Under the pieces are notes generated by a model. The model was not told the DNA's origin and did not search any database. It saw nothing but the letters and a program-made list of their open reading frames with translations. Made by a program: the position numbers and the translations under genes. From contig NZ_MUXN01000012.1 in NCBI RefSeq assembly GCF_001995215.1, positions 1-64,000 of the forward strand: a stretch of DNA of 64,000 nucleotides, written 5' to 3'. The stretch comes from Amycolatopsis azurea DSM 43854 (GTDB taxonomy: Bacteria; Actinomycetota; Actinomycetes; Mycobacteriales; Pseudonocardiaceae). Of the stretch, positions 16,569 to 26,163 are shown piece by piece (position 1 is the stretch's first letter; every line of letters starts with the position of its first letter).

Positions 16569-17909
16569 TTAGGCCGCGAAGCCAGGCTGCCACCGTTCGA
16601 CGATCGCGCGGGCAGGGATCTCCGCGTCGAGCTGGCAGAGGATGCCGGTCGATCCCGCGGTCACCCGATGGATCATCAGGTACTCGGGCGGCAGGTTGAG
16701 TGACCGGCCGATCCGGAAATCCCGGCCGCGGGTGTCGCCGACCCGGCCCGCCTGCCGCTGCATCCAGCGGCGGGTGAAGTGGAACGTGTCGCCCGCCAGC
16801 GGTTCGGTGAACGGCGCCAGGTAGGCGAGCACGTCATCGGCTTGCAGATCCGCGTCGGGCCGGATGAACCCGGACTCCCTGAGCAGTCGCATGAGCTTCG
16901 AGGACTCGCCGTCGAGCGCCAGCCGGGTCATCTCACCGAGGTGCTGCGGAATCCCCTCGGGCAGCCTGGACACCCCGCCGAAGTCGATCACGCACAGCCT
17001 GCCGTCGGCGGTCAGCATGAAGTTGCCGGGATGCGGGTCCGAATGCAGGAGCCTGGCTCGCTCAGGCGATGAGTAGTGGAACTCGGTGAGGAGGCGACCA
17101 GCCCGGTCCCGGGCCTCCTTGTCGCCACCGGCGATGATCTTCGACAGCGGAGTGCCTGTCGCCCACTCCGTGACGACGACCTTCGGCGCGCTGGCGACCA
17201 CACGGGGGATCAGGAACCCGGGGACGCCTTCGAACGCCTTCACGAAATCGCGCTGGTTCTGGGCTTCCGCCTGGTAGTCGAGCTCCTCGTTCATCCGCTC
17301 GGCGAGTTCCGCCAGGAGAGGTTTCACCTCGGTGCCCGGCACGAAGGCCTGGAACAACCTGCTGAAACGCTGGAGCTGCCGAAGGTCGCTCCGCAAGGCG
17401 TCGTCGGCTCCGGGGTACTGCACCTTGACGGCGACTTCGCGGCCGTCATGCCACGTCGCGCGGTGGACCTGGCCGATGCTCGCGGACGCGGCCGGTTCGT
17501 CGTCGAAGGTCGCGAACCGCTGCTTCCAGGTGCGTCCCAACTGCTCGGCGAGGACTCGATGGGTCTGCCGGGTGGGCATGGGCGGCGCCGCGGCCTGGAG
17601 CTTCGTCAGGGCCTCGCGATAGGGCTTCGCCATCTCGTCGGGCACCGCGGCTTCGAAGACGCTCAGCGCCTGGCCGAACTTCATCGCGCCGCCCTTGAGC
17701 GTGCCGAGAACCTCGAAGAGCTGCTCCGCCGCCTTGGCGGACAGCGTCGCGTTGACCTCTTCGGCGCTCTGCCCGGTCAGCCGCCTGCCCCAGCCGCCGA
17801 CCGCGCGGCCCGCTATGCCGAGGGGAATGCTGGCCAGCTTCGCCGTTCGCGCTGCCCCGTTGCGGGGGATGGCGGATTCTCGGTCCTCGGCGTTGCGGGA
17901 GTCGGTCAC
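16569..17909 (-). CDS. ABC1/AarF (UbiB-ADCK) family atypical kinase
   Basis: 446 aa from GTG 17909 (17933 is also possible). Protein-kinase-like fold with the ADCK hallmarks: KxGQ element GGAMKFGQALS, alanine-rich loop AASASIGQVHRA replacing the Gly-rich loop, VAVKVQYPGAD (ATP-binding Lys), EEL (MNEELDYQAEA), catalytic LLHSDPHPGNFML and CVIDFGGVSR (metal-binding DFG). ADCK proteins are ATPases that support lipid or quinone metabolism. A homologue follows whiB7 in mycobacteria (Rv3197 as I recall), where it is linked to drug resistance. Substrate is unknown. Confidence 0.9.
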   Translation of the reverse strand: MTDSRNAEDRESAIPRNGAARTAKLASIPLGIAGRAVGGWGRRLTGQSAEEVNATLSAKAAEQLFEVLGTLKGGAMKFGQALSVFEAAVPDEMAKPYREALTKLQAAAPPMPTRQTHRVLAEQLGRTWKQRFATFDDEPAASASIGQVHRATWHDGREVAVKVQYPGADDALRSDLRQLQRFSRLFQAFVPGTEVKPLLAELAERMNEELDYQAEAQNQRDFVKAFEGVPGFLIPRVVASAPKVVVTEWATGTPLSKIIAGGDKEARDRAGRLLTEFHYSSPERARLLHSDPHPGNFMLTADGRLCVIDFGGVSRLPEGIPQHLGEMTRLALDGESSKLMRLLRESGFIRPDADLQADDVLAYLAPFTEPLAGDTFHFTRRWMQRQAGRVGDTRGRDFRIGRSLNLPPEYLMIHRVTAGSTGILCQLDAEIPARAIVERWQPGFAA

Positions 17910-17984
17910 CCTCGCGATTCTGCCTTGATTCACTCCGCTTGCGCAGCCTGTTGAGGGCGTGCGTGGGCTACGTCGCTCGCCGTA

Positions 17985-19019
17985 TCACCGCGCGCCGCAT
18001 CCACATCCGCTGTGCGGTGGCCAGTCGCGGTGACGGATCGCCCCGTCGAAGAAGTCGATCTCCAGCGTGGCGTTCCACGCGGGCGGTGCCTGGTCGCTGG
18101 GTGAGAGCAGTCGGAGCGCCTGTGCGGCGGCCAGCGCGGCGCACGCTTGAACGGCGCCCAGGTCCGGCCGTTGGACGCGTCCCGCGAGCTGGCTCGCCAC
18201 CCGTGGCCAGGACTCGTCGCGGCCGGCGCGGTGCAGGTCGGCGCAGCGCAGGCAGCTGCTGCGGCCGGGCACCACCAGCGGTCCGACGATGCCGACCCCG
18301 TCCCGGACACGCACCGGCAGGTGGTTGATCCCGTCCCGGACGAGTCCCTCGACCACCTCGGGAGCGGGCACCACGGCATCGGTGAGCAGCACGAGCTCCG
18401 GCTGGCGGTCCGAATAGAGCCTGGTGGTCGACGTGTCCACCCCGACGCGGTGCACCACCTGCGCCATCGCCTCCCGGCGGGGCATGCCGATTTCCGCCTC
18501 GGTGTAGCCCGAGCCCAGATCGCGTTCGAGCACCGTGCCCGAGGCCCGGATGTCGATGTGCCCGACTCCGCCGTTGGCGAGCAGGACGGCGATGGCCACG
18601 GCCAGCCTGCCGTCGCCGTGGATCGCCACCGCGGTGCGTTTGCGCCGCGCTGTCATGGCCGCGTGATGGTGGCGTGCGCGGAGCGACCAGAGCCCTGTCT
18701 CCGGCTTCGGCACGGGATGCTGCTCAGGCTGTCCCGCGTCGGTCACGAGCCCCCGGGCCGCCAGGTCCGTCATCAGGTCCCGCAGCTGCTCGTCGTGTTC
18801 GCTCTGCGCGAGCACGATGTCGTCGGCGGCCCGTTTCCCGTCCAGCCCACGGAGTGCTTCGGCCACCTCCGTGGCGACTCCGGCGATCACCACGGCGTGT
18901 GCGGGGTCGAGGCCGACCTGGATCTCGCCGTTTCCGCGTTCCAGCACATCCAGGCCGGGAAGCAGGGTCGGGAAGGCGGGCAGGATGATCGATCTCAGGT
19001 CCGGTTCGCGCAGGTTCAT
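17985..19019 (-). CDS. Orphan ThiF/E1-like protein (TOMM cyclodehydratase-associated type)
   Basis: 344 aa from ATG 19019; 19052 is also possible. The N-terminal 110 residues resemble the leader-peptide-binding region of azoline-peptide cyclodehydratase partner proteins. The rest is ThiF/HesA-like: a degenerate Rossmann start (VAIHGDGRLAVAIAVLLANGGVGHIDI), DLGSGYTEAEIGMPRREA, and zinc-ligand cysteines (CLRCADLH and CGCG at the very end). The usual ATP-binding arginine finger is not clear. No precursor peptide or YcaO gene is nearby. A homologue sits at the same place in mycobacteria (Rv3196, from memory), so it is a conserved gene with unknown role. Confidence 0.75.
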   Translation of the reverse strand: MNLREPDLRSIILPAFPTLLPGLDVLERGNGEIQVGLDPAHAVVIAGVATEVAEALRGLDGKRAADDIVLAQSEHDEQLRDLMTDLAARGLVTDAGQPEQHPVPKPETGLWSLRARHHHAAMTARRKRTAVAIHGDGRLAVAIAVLLANGGVGHIDIRASGTVLERDLGSGYTEAEIGMPRREAMAQVVHRVGVDTSTTRLYSDRQPELVLLTDAVVPAPEVVEGLVRDGINHLPVRVRDGVGIVGPLVVPGRSSCLRCADLHRAGRDESWPRVASQLAGRVQRPDLGAVQACAALAAAQALRLLSPSDQAPPAWNATLEIDFFDGAIRHRDWPPHSGCGCGAR

Positions 19020-19158
19020 GATCGCAGGATCGCATCGGCGCACCGCCCGCATGCCAAGGAAAACACGAGTTATCCACAGGTTGACCCCGTTGTGGACAAC
19101 TTGAGGCTGTGACCTTTCGGCCCTCGGAGTTGTCGGTGACTGGCCTTACCGTGGTCGA

Positions 19159-19746
19159 GTGGTCGAAGCACGGACGCCCTCATTGAGGAGCCGGGACACG
19201 ACGAATCCGTCGGACACTCCCGAACACAAGGTCGAGGTACGGCGTAGCCAACGCCGTCACCGGACCGTCACCGCGTACTGGGACGAGGACACCCTCGTCG
19301 TGCTGATCCCTGCCCGGATGACCCGGGCCGAGGAGAAGCACTGGGTAGCCGAGATGCAGCGCAAGCTGCTGCGCAAAGGGCCGCGGCAGGCCGCACCGCC
19401 GAAGGCGTCGGACGAGGCGCTCCTGGCGCGCTGCGCCGTGCTCTCGGCGAAGTATCTGGACGGAAAGGCGATACCCGCGAGCGTTCGCTGGGTGCCGCCG
19501 ATGCGGACGAGGTGGGCGTCCTGCACGCCGGTCGACGCGACGATCAGGGTCAGTGATCGTCTGCGCCGGGTGCCGGCATGGGTGCTGGACTACGTCCTGG
19601 TGCACGAACTCGCGCATTTGAAAGAACCAGGGCACAACGCGGCGTTCTGGGAGCTCGTTCGCCGTTATCCCAAGACCGAGCGCGCCATCGGCTACCTGGA
19701 GGGCCTGTCCTCCGCCGCCGGATGGGGCATCGCGGCGGAGGACTGA
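19159..19746 (+). CDS. YgjP/DUF45-type metallopeptidase
   Basis: 195 aa. The active site is LVHELAHLKEPGHNAAFWEL (HExxH plus a downstream His, about residues 152-171), typical of the M48-related YgjP-like WLM/SprT group. The upstream RWVPPMRTRWASCTPVDATI matches the R-x-x-S-x-WG-SC block of the family. The N-terminus is basic. No signal peptide, so it is cytoplasmic. Homologues are of unknown role; some are linked to restriction systems. GTG 19159 sits 6 bases after TACCGT (19147-19152), a leaderless promoter arrangement. Confidence 0.87.
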   Translation: MVEARTPSLRSRDTTNPSDTPEHKVEVRRSQRRHRTVTAYWDEDTLVVLIPARMTRAEEKHWVAEMQRKLLRKGPRQAAPPKASDEALLARCAVLSAKYLDGKAIPASVRWVPPMRTRWASCTPVDATIRVSDRLRRVPAWVLDYVLVHELAHLKEPGHNAAFWELVRRYPKTERAIGYLEGLSSAAGWGIAAED

Positions 19747-19752
19747 CGTGCC

Positions 19753-21102
19753 TCAGCTCTTGTCTTCGTCGTCCTTGGGCTTGTTCTTCTCGCGCTCGGT
19801 GCGTTCGATCTCGGCGATCGGGTCGATGCCTTCGAGGGTCGACTCACCGTCGCCGAGACGTTCGGCGAAGTCGAGCGGCTCGTCGAGGTCCTCGGCGGTC
19901 GGCATCAGGTCGGGGTGGGACCAGAGGCCGTCCCGCTTCTCGATGCCGTGCTGGTCGCCGACCAGCTTCCACAGCGCGGAAGCCGCCCGCATCCGCCTGG
20001 GCCGGAGCTCGAGCCCGACCAAGGTGGCGAAGGTCTGCTCGGCCGGGCCGCCCGTGGCCCGGCGGCGGCGCAGCGTCTCCCGGAGCGCGTCCGCGCCCGG
20101 GAGGCGGTCGCCGATGGCCTCGGCGACCACGACATCGACCCAGCCTTCGACCAGGGCGAGCAGGGTCTCCAGGCGGTTCAGTGCCGCCTTCTGCTCGGGC
20201 GAGGTCTGCGGCTCGAGCAGGCCGGAGGACATGGCCTCTTCGATGCTGGCCGGGTTCGACGGGTCGATCTGGCCCGCGAGCTGTTCCAGCGCCGAGGTGT
20301 CGACGGAAATACCGCTCGCGAACTCCTCGACGGTGGCCAGCAGTCGCTGCCGCAACCAGGGAACGTGCGCGAACAGCCGCTGGTGGGCGGCCTCGCGCGC
20401 GGCGATGAAGACCAGTACCTCGCTGGTCGGCAGCTCCAGGCCCTCGGTGAACTTCTCGATGTTCGCCGGCAGGAGCGCGGAGGTGGCCGCGGGGCCGAGC
20501 GGCAGGCCCACCTCGGTGGAGGTGAGCACTTCGGAAGCCAACTGAGCCAGGGCGTTGCCGAGCTGGGAGCCGAAGGCCATCCCGCCCATCTGCCCCATCA
20601 TCGACAGCAGCGGGCCCGCGGCCTGCTTGGCCTCGTCAGGCAGGGCCTGGACCCAGGCACCCGAGACCTGCTGGGCTACGGGGTCGCAGAGACGCTGCCA
20701 GGTGGGCAGGGTCTTCTCGACCCACGTACGCGCGGACCAGGCGACGGTCGTCGTAGCCCCGGCGGGGAGGATCGTCGCGGCGTCGAGCCACAGCTCGGCC
20801 AGGTGGGCGGCGTCGCGGACGGCTGTGTTCGAGTCACCGCCGCTGGATGACGAAAAGCCGAGCTGGACGTCACCGCTTCCGCTGCTGCCGAGGTTCTGGA
20901 GCGCGATCTGTTTCGCCAGGTCGTAGTTGACCGGCCCGGTCGAGCTGCCGGCCTGGCTGAGCATCTGGCCCAGCTGGCTGAGCATCTGACCGAGCTGATT
21001 GAAGGCCTCGGCGCCGGAGGGCTGGCCGCCGGAATCCGACGGCTCGTTCTCGCCTCGTTTGTCGGGATCGGGCGGTCCGAAGCCGAACGGGGGTTTGCTC
21101 AT
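19753..21102 (-). CDS. DUF2342-type protein (annotated family: zinc-dependent metalloprotease)
   Basis: 449 aa from ATG 21102. The N-terminal 65 residues are Gly/Pro/Gln-rich with a repeated LGQMLSQLGQMLSQ. The body is helical with the family blocks AAREAAHQRLFAHVPWLRQR, LLALVEGWVDVVVAEAIGDRL and RRRRATGGPAEQTFATLVGLEL. I see no HExxH, so the metalloprotease label from family annotation is not supported by this sequence. It ends with an acidic/lysine-rich tail. It is convergent with the YgjP-type gene and divergent from the PDZ protease, the same neighbourhood as in mycobacteria (Rv3195, from memory). Confidence 0.8.
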   Translation of the reverse strand: MSKPPFGFGPPDPDKRGENEPSDSGGQPSGAEAFNQLGQMLSQLGQMLSQAGSSTGPVNYDLAKQIALQNLGSSGSGDVQLGFSSSSGGDSNTAVRDAAHLAELWLDAATILPAGATTTVAWSARTWVEKTLPTWQRLCDPVAQQVSGAWVQALPDEAKQAAGPLLSMMGQMGGMAFGSQLGNALAQLASEVLTSTEVGLPLGPAATSALLPANIEKFTEGLELPTSEVLVFIAAREAAHQRLFAHVPWLRQRLLATVEEFASGISVDTSALEQLAGQIDPSNPASIEEAMSSGLLEPQTSPEQKAALNRLETLLALVEGWVDVVVAEAIGDRLPGADALRETLRRRRATGGPAEQTFATLVGLELRPRRMRAASALWKLVGDQHGIEKRDGLWSHPDLMPTAEDLDEPLDFAERLGDGESTLEGIDPIAEIERTEREKNKPKDDEDKS

Positions 21103-21203
21103 GGCACCACCGTACGCGGGTCCTGGGACGCGGAGCTCGTCAAGTGGAGTGATGAGCGTGGCCTTCACCGAGAAGCGAACACCGTCACCGTACGCTGTCA
21201 CGC

Positions 21204-22310
21204 GTGACAGAGCCCTCGGAGCAGACCACAGCAACGCGGACCCGCAAAGGCTCCGCGACTGACCAGGACCGCTCCGAGCGGCGGCTGACCCGGCGCGGCT
21301 GGACGTTGCTGGTCAGCGGCGCGCTGTTCGTCGCGTTCGCGCTGGTCGGGTTCTTCATCCCGGTGCCGTATGTGGCCATCAGTCCCGGTCCGACCTACGA
21401 CACCCTGGGCAAGGACGCCGCCGGACAATCGGTGATCCAGGTCAACGGGCACGAGATCTTCCAGACCTCCGGCGAGCTGCGGATGACGACCGTCTCCCTG
21501 CGCGATGGCGGCATCACGCTGTTCAACGCGCTCGGGCTCTGGGCGAGTGGCCGGTACGCGCTGGCTCCGCGCGAGGAGTACTTCAAGCCGGGCGAGACCA
21601 ACGAGCAGGTCCGCCAGGAGAACATCCAGCAGCTGCAGGACTCGCAGACCGCTGCGCAGGTCGCCGCGCTGCGCCGCAAGTTCCCGGTGAAGGTGCTCGC
21701 GAAGACGATCGTCTCCGGCAGCCCTGCGGACAAGGTGCTCGCCCCGGGTGACCGGCTTCTGGTGGTCAACGGGCAGACGGTCAAGGAAGCGACTGACGTG
21801 CGGGCCGCGCTGAACGGGACGAAGCCCGGGCAGACCGTCCAGATCACGTTCAAATCCGACGGGCAGGCCGAGCGCACCGTGCCGCTCACCCTCGCGCAGC
21901 GGCCCGATGGCCCGGAAGGCTTCATGGGCCTGACCGCGGTGGACCGCGCAGACGTTCCCTTCGACGTGAAAATCTCGCTGCAGGACGTCGGTGGCCCGTC
22001 GGCGGGCCTGATGTTCGCGCTCGCGATCGTCGACAAGATGGAGCCCGGCGACCTCGCCGGTGGCAGGCACATCGCCGGGACGGGTGAGATCTCGGAGAAG
22101 GGCGTCGTCGGCGCGATCGGCGGCATCTCGTTCAAGGTGGTCGGCGCACGCGAGGCCGGTGCCACCGACTTCCTCGTGCCCGCGCACAACTGCGCCGAGG
22201 CGAAGACCGCCGCCCCCGATGGCCTGAACCTGATCAAGGTGTCCACGCTGGACGAGGCGATCGCGCAGCTCGAGAACCTCAAGGCGGGGCGGCCGACCGC
22301 CTCCTGCTGA
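21204..22310 (+). CDS. Membrane-anchored PDZ and Lon-like (S16) protease, YlbL type
   Basis: 368 aa. One N-terminal membrane segment (TLLVSGALFVAFALVGFFI, about 32-50), an extracytoplasmic PDZ domain (about 155-235, with IVSGSPADKVLAPGDRLLVV), then a Lon-type serine protease domain. The catalytic dyad is visible: Ser266 in DVGGPSAGLMFALAI and Lys311 in GGISFKVVGAREAG. That spacing is normal for S16. It probably degrades or trims envelope proteins; the target is unknown. GTG 21204 follows TACGCT (21191-21196) by 7 bases. Divergent from the DUF2342 gene. Confidence 0.9.
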   Translation: MTEPSEQTTATRTRKGSATDQDRSERRLTRRGWTLLVSGALFVAFALVGFFIPVPYVAISPGPTYDTLGKDAAGQSVIQVNGHEIFQTSGELRMTTVSLRDGGITLFNALGLWASGRYALAPREEYFKPGETNEQVRQENIQQLQDSQTAAQVAALRRKFPVKVLAKTIVSGSPADKVLAPGDRLLVVNGQTVKEATDVRAALNGTKPGQTVQITFKSDGQAERTVPLTLAQRPDGPEGFMGLTAVDRADVPFDVKISLQDVGGPSAGLMFALAIVDKMEPGDLAGGRHIAGTGEISEKGVVGAIGGISFKVVGAREAGATDFLVPAHNCAEAKTAAPDGLNLIKVSTLDEAIAQLENLKAGRPTASC

Positions 22311-22317
22311 CCGCAGA

Positions 22318-22433
22318 GGGAGCAAGGGACCTTTGCTATCGCCCGCCGGTCTGTATGTAGAGAGAGCAAGGGACCTTTGGTATCGCCCAGCGTGCGTCTG
22401 GGGCTGGCGATAGCAAAGGTCCCTTGCTCTCTT
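22318..22433. repeat. Family A repeats: one single arm plus one full hairpin
   Basis: A single arm (22318-22344, GAGCAAGGGACCTTTGCTAT) is followed by a full hairpin (22362-22433) whose left arm reads GGTATC and right arm GATAGC, so the inner stem here has a mismatch. They fill the gap between two convergent genes and probably terminate both. Confidence 0.9.
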
Positions 22434-22441
22434 TTCGCAGG

Positions 22442-22990
22442 TCAGGGGAGCAGGGTCGCCTTCAGGGCTTCCAGCAGGTTCGGGGCCAGCTCCGGGTTCT
22501 CGATGATCTCGTCGACGGGGACGTCACCGGGTTCCTCGGGCTTCCCGGCACCGCGAAGCCGCATGACGCACGCGCCGGCACCGTCCCGCAGCACAGCGGC
22601 CACGAGCCGCGCTTCGGTCCGGCGCGGGTGGTCGGCGGCCGCTTGACGCAGACGTTCGGCATCGGTCTCGGGCACGACCGGAAGCTCGGCTTCGGCGTCC
22701 GGCGGCAGCACGATGATCTCCTGCGCGAGCGCGCAGCCCAGCACCAGATCCGGCCACGCGATCTGCGCCAGCGCTTCGCCCAGATCGCCGTCTGGCAGCG
22801 ACTCCTGGGCGACCGGGGTCAGCGGGGCGGACGGGTCGAGCTGCCCGGCCAGTTCGGGCTGTTCGTCCAGCAGTGCCGCGGTCGGGACCAGCGCGAACAA
22901 CTGCGGCGGCTGGTCCCATCCTCCGGAGGCGACGAACTCCTCGACTTCGCGGGCCAGGCCGGCCACGCCCTGCTGCTCACTCGGTGCCAT
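22442..22990 (-). CDS. PPA1309 family protein
   Basis: 182 aa from ATG 22990. Soluble, acidic, with the PPA1309-type features LAREVEEFVASGGWDQPPQLFALVPT near the start, PDLVLGCALAQEIIVLP and RTEARLVAAVLRDGAGACVMRLR in the core. The N-terminal extension readable in frame upstream is antisense to the UPF0182 gene and is rejected. Family function is unknown. It is adjacent to and divergent from UPF0182, as in mycobacteria. Confidence 0.85.
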   Translation of the reverse strand: MAPSEQQGVAGLAREVEEFVASGGWDQPPQLFALVPTAALLDEQPELAGQLDPSAPLTPVAQESLPDGDLGEALAQIAWPDLVLGCALAQEIIVLPPDAEAELPVVPETDAERLRQAAADHPRRTEARLVAAVLRDGAGACVMRLRGAGKPEEPGDVPVDEIIENPELAPNLLEALKATLLP

Positions 22991-23146
22991 TGGCACATCG
23001 TTCCAGGCGGTCGGGCAGGCGGCCTTCCGAGTCCGGTTTGGGCGGGTTCCGGGAACTTCTGACGGCATCCGTAGAGTTAGAGCATCAGGGGCCGCACGCG
23101 GTACGCGCGCCCCTGCGAAAAGTTCACCAAACCAGGAGCGTGTGCA

Positions 23147-26137
23147 GTGGCCACTCGGCCCCCCGTGAGCCTGCCGAAGCTGTCCCGGCGCAGCCGGATA
23201 CTGCTCATCATCGCCGCCGTAGTCATTCTGGCCCTGCTGTTGGGCGCGAGACTGCTGGACACCTACGTCGACTGGTTGTGGTTCGGCGAGGTCGGCGCCC
23301 GCACGGTGTTCAGCACGGTGCTGATCACCCGCGTCGTCTTGTTCTTCGCCGTAGGGCTCTTGGTGGGCGGGTCGCTCGCGGTCAGCCTGATGATCGCGTA
23401 CCGGTCCAGGCCCGTCTTCGTGCCGGTTTCCGGCAACGACGACCCGCTCGCGCGCTACCGGTCCGCGATCGTCGGCCGCATCCGGCTGTTCGGTATCGGC
23501 ATCCCGGTGCTCACCGGGCTCATCGCCGGCGCGTCCGCGCAGAGCGACTGGCAGGTCGTGCAGCTGTTCCTGAACGGCACGCCGTTCGGCCAGACCGATC
23601 CCGAGTTCGGCAACGACGTCGGTTTCTACGCCTTCGATCTGCCGTTCTACAACTGGCTCCTGGGCTGGCTGTTCATCTCGGTCGTCATCGCGTTCTTCGG
23701 CGCGCTGATCGCGCACTACGTCTTCGGCGGCATCCGGCTCGCGGGCAAGGGCGGCCAGCTCGCCGGCCCGACCCGTGCCCAGCTCGCCATCACCATCGGC
23801 ATCTTCGTGCTCCTGAAGGCGGTCGAGTACTTCTTCGACCGCTACAACCTGCTGCTCTCCGATCGGGGAGCGCCGCTGTTCGTCGGTGCGACCTACACCG
23901 ACCTGAACGCGGTCCTGCCCGCGAAGCTCATCCTTCTGTGCATCTCGGTGATCTGTGCCGTCGCGTTCTTCGCCGGAGCGTTCCTGCGCAACCTGCAGCT
24001 GCCCGCGATCGCGCTGGTGCTGCTGATCCTGTCGAACGTGCTCGTCGGCGTCGCATGGCCCGCGGTGCTCGACCAGTTCTCGGTGAAGCCCAACGCCAAC
24101 GAGAAGGAATCGGCGTCGATCCAGCGCAACATGGACGCGACACGTCAGGCGTTCGGCCTGACCAATGTCGAGTACAAGGACTACACCGGCAAGTCCGAGG
24201 CGACCTCCGCGGAGATCAAAGCGGACAAGGGGACCGTCCCGAACATCCGGCTCCTCGACCCGAACATCCTCAGCGACACCTTCACCCAGCGCGTCGGCCG
24301 TGAGAACTTCTACGGCTTCCCGTCCAAGCTGGACATCGACCGCTACACCCTCAACGGTGTCACGCAGGACTACATCGTCGCGGCCAAGGAGATCAAGACC
24401 GAAGGCCTCACCGGCAACCAGACGAACTGGATCAACAAGCACCTCGTCTACACGCACGGAAACGGCTTCGTCGCCGCGCCCGCCAACACGATCGACCGCG
24501 CGCTGAAGGACGCGAACTCCGACGGCGGCTACCCGATCGCCACCACCAGCGACACCCAGAACCAGTCGGGTGCCGGATCATCCGACCCGAACAAGCCGGG
24601 CATCAAGGTGGACGAGCCCCGTATCTATTACGGCGAGCTCGCGACCGACGCCGCGTACGCGATCGTCGGCGGCAAGGCGGGACAGGCGCCCGGCGAGTAC
24701 GACACCGCTGTCGACCGCGGCTACATCTACAAGGGTTCCGGCGGCGTGCCGATCGACAACTGGTTCAACCGGCTGGTCTTCGCCGCCGAGTACGGCGAGC
24801 GGAACATCCTCTTCTCCGACGCCATCGGCGACGGATCCAAGATCATGTTCAACCGCGAGCCGCGTGAGCGCGTCGCGAAGGCCGCACCGTGGCTGACCCT
24901 CGACGGTGACCCGTACCCGGCGGTCGTCAACGGCAAGATCATCTGGATCGTCGACGGCTACACGACGATGAACAACTTCCCGTACGCCCAGCAGACCCAG
25001 CTCGGCCAGGCGACCAACGACTCGCTCAGCGGCACCACCCGCCAGGCGAACTCTTCGATCAACTACATCCGCAACTCGGTCAAGGCCACCGTCGACGCGT
25101 TCGACGGCACCGTGACCCTGTACGGGGTCGAGGACAACGAGCCGGTGCTCAACGCCTGGAAGAAGGTCTTCCCGGGGCTGGTCAAGCCGAGCAGCGAGAT
25201 CTCCCCGGACCTGCGGTCGCACTTCCGCTACCCCGAAGACCTCTTCAAGGTGCAGCGGGAACTCCTGTCGAAGTACCACGTGAACAACCCCGCCGAGTTC
25301 TATGCGCAGCAGGCCTTCTGGAGTGTTCCGCAGGACCCGACGCAGGAAGGCGGCGTGAACGCGTCGGCCTCCGGTATCGCCAATCAGCCCGGCTACTACG
25401 TCCTGGCCACCGCGCCGGGCGACAGCAAGTCGCGGTTCCAGCTCACGAGTTCACTGACCGGTCTCCAACGGCAATACCTCGCGGCATGGATGTCGGTGTC
25501 TTCAGATCCCGAAGACTACGGACGAATGCAGGTCCTGAGACTGCCGACAGGAGCGAGCGGCGCGACCCAGGTGGACGGACCCGTCCAGGTTCAGAACAGA
25601 TTCCAAAGTGACCCGCGGGTCGCGCAGGACCGGACACTGTTCAACAACCCGAACGTCACGGTCACCTACGGAAACCTGATCACCCTGCCCGTCGCCAACG
25701 GCTTCCTCTACGTGGAACCGGTCTACATCCGGCAACGGAACCAGCTGAGCTATCCGCAGCTGGCCCGGGTCCTGGTCTCCTACGGCACCAAGATCGGCTT
25801 CGCGCCGACGCTGAACGAAGCGCTCGACCAGGTCTTCGGTGCGGGCACCGGATCCGGGGTCACACCACCCCAGACCGGCGGCACCCCAGGACCTACGACA
25901 CCGCCGCCGGGCACTACGACGCCGCCGCCCACCAGCAGCGGTAACCCGGCGCTCGAGAAGGCCGCGGGCGACATGCACGACGCCTGGACCAAGTACAAGG
26001 CGGCCCAGCAGACGGGCAACTACGCGGATCAAGGTGCCGCCCTCGCCGCACTCGACGCCGCGTACCGGGCCTACGAGGCGGCCAAGGCCAGCCCGCCGGC
26101 GACCAGCGCGCCGCCCACCAGCAAGCCCGGAGGGTGA
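23147..26137 (+). CDS. UPF0182 family large membrane protein
   Basis: 996 aa. About seven membrane segments occupy residues 18-320 (first LLIIAAVVILALLLGARLL, then WLWFGEVGARTVFSTVLITR). A large extracytoplasmic domain follows, with repeated Y/W-rich blocks such as YGFPSKLDIDRYTLNGVTQDYIVAAKEI and PWLTLDGDPYPAVVNGKI. Residues about 905-940 are a Pro/Thr/Gly linker (TTPPPGTTTPPPTSS), and a short helical tail ends the protein. The function of the family is unknown; it is conserved across actinobacteria. GTG 23147 has AGGAG 8 bases upstream. Confidence 0.93.
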   Translation: MATRPPVSLPKLSRRSRILLIIAAVVILALLLGARLLDTYVDWLWFGEVGARTVFSTVLITRVVLFFAVGLLVGGSLAVSLMIAYRSRPVFVPVSGNDDPLARYRSAIVGRIRLFGIGIPVLTGLIAGASAQSDWQVVQLFLNGTPFGQTDPEFGNDVGFYAFDLPFYNWLLGWLFISVVIAFFGALIAHYVFGGIRLAGKGGQLAGPTRAQLAITIGIFVLLKAVEYFFDRYNLLLSDRGAPLFVGATYTDLNAVLPAKLILLCISVICAVAFFAGAFLRNLQLPAIALVLLILSNVLVGVAWPAVLDQFSVKPNANEKESASIQRNMDATRQAFGLTNVEYKDYTGKSEATSAEIKADKGTVPNIRLLDPNILSDTFTQRVGRENFYGFPSKLDIDRYTLNGVTQDYIVAAKEIKTEGLTGNQTNWINKHLVYTHGNGFVAAPANTIDRALKDANSDGGYPIATTSDTQNQSGAGSSDPNKPGIKVDEPRIYYGELATDAAYAIVGGKAGQAPGEYDTAVDRGYIYKGSGGVPIDNWFNRLVFAAEYGERNILFSDAIGDGSKIMFNREPRERVAKAAPWLTLDGDPYPAVVNGKIIWIVDGYTTMNNFPYAQQTQLGQATNDSLSGTTRQANSSINYIRNSVKATVDAFDGTVTLYGVEDNEPVLNAWKKVFPGLVKPSSEISPDLRSHFRYPEDLFKVQRELLSKYHVNNPAEFYAQQAFWSVPQDPTQEGGVNASASGIANQPGYYVLATAPGDSKSRFQLTSSLTGLQRQYLAAWMSVSSDPEDYGRMQVLRLPTGASGATQVDGPVQVQNRFQSDPRVAQDRTLFNNPNVTVTYGNLITLPVANGFLYVEPVYIRQRNQLSYPQLARVLVSYGTKIGFAPTLNEALDQVFGAGTGSGVTPPQTGGTPGPTTPPPGTTTPPPTSSGNPALEKAAGDMHDAWTKYKAAQQTGNYADQGAALAALDAAYRAYEAAKASPPATSAPPTSKPGG

Positions 26138-26163
26138 CGTCGCTTACCTAAAGGCCCCCTGCT

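Noticed and set aside
17985-19019. Azoline-containing peptide biosynthetic cluster
   Set aside because: Only the ThiF-like protein is present; there is no YcaO, precursor peptide, protease or transporter nearby.
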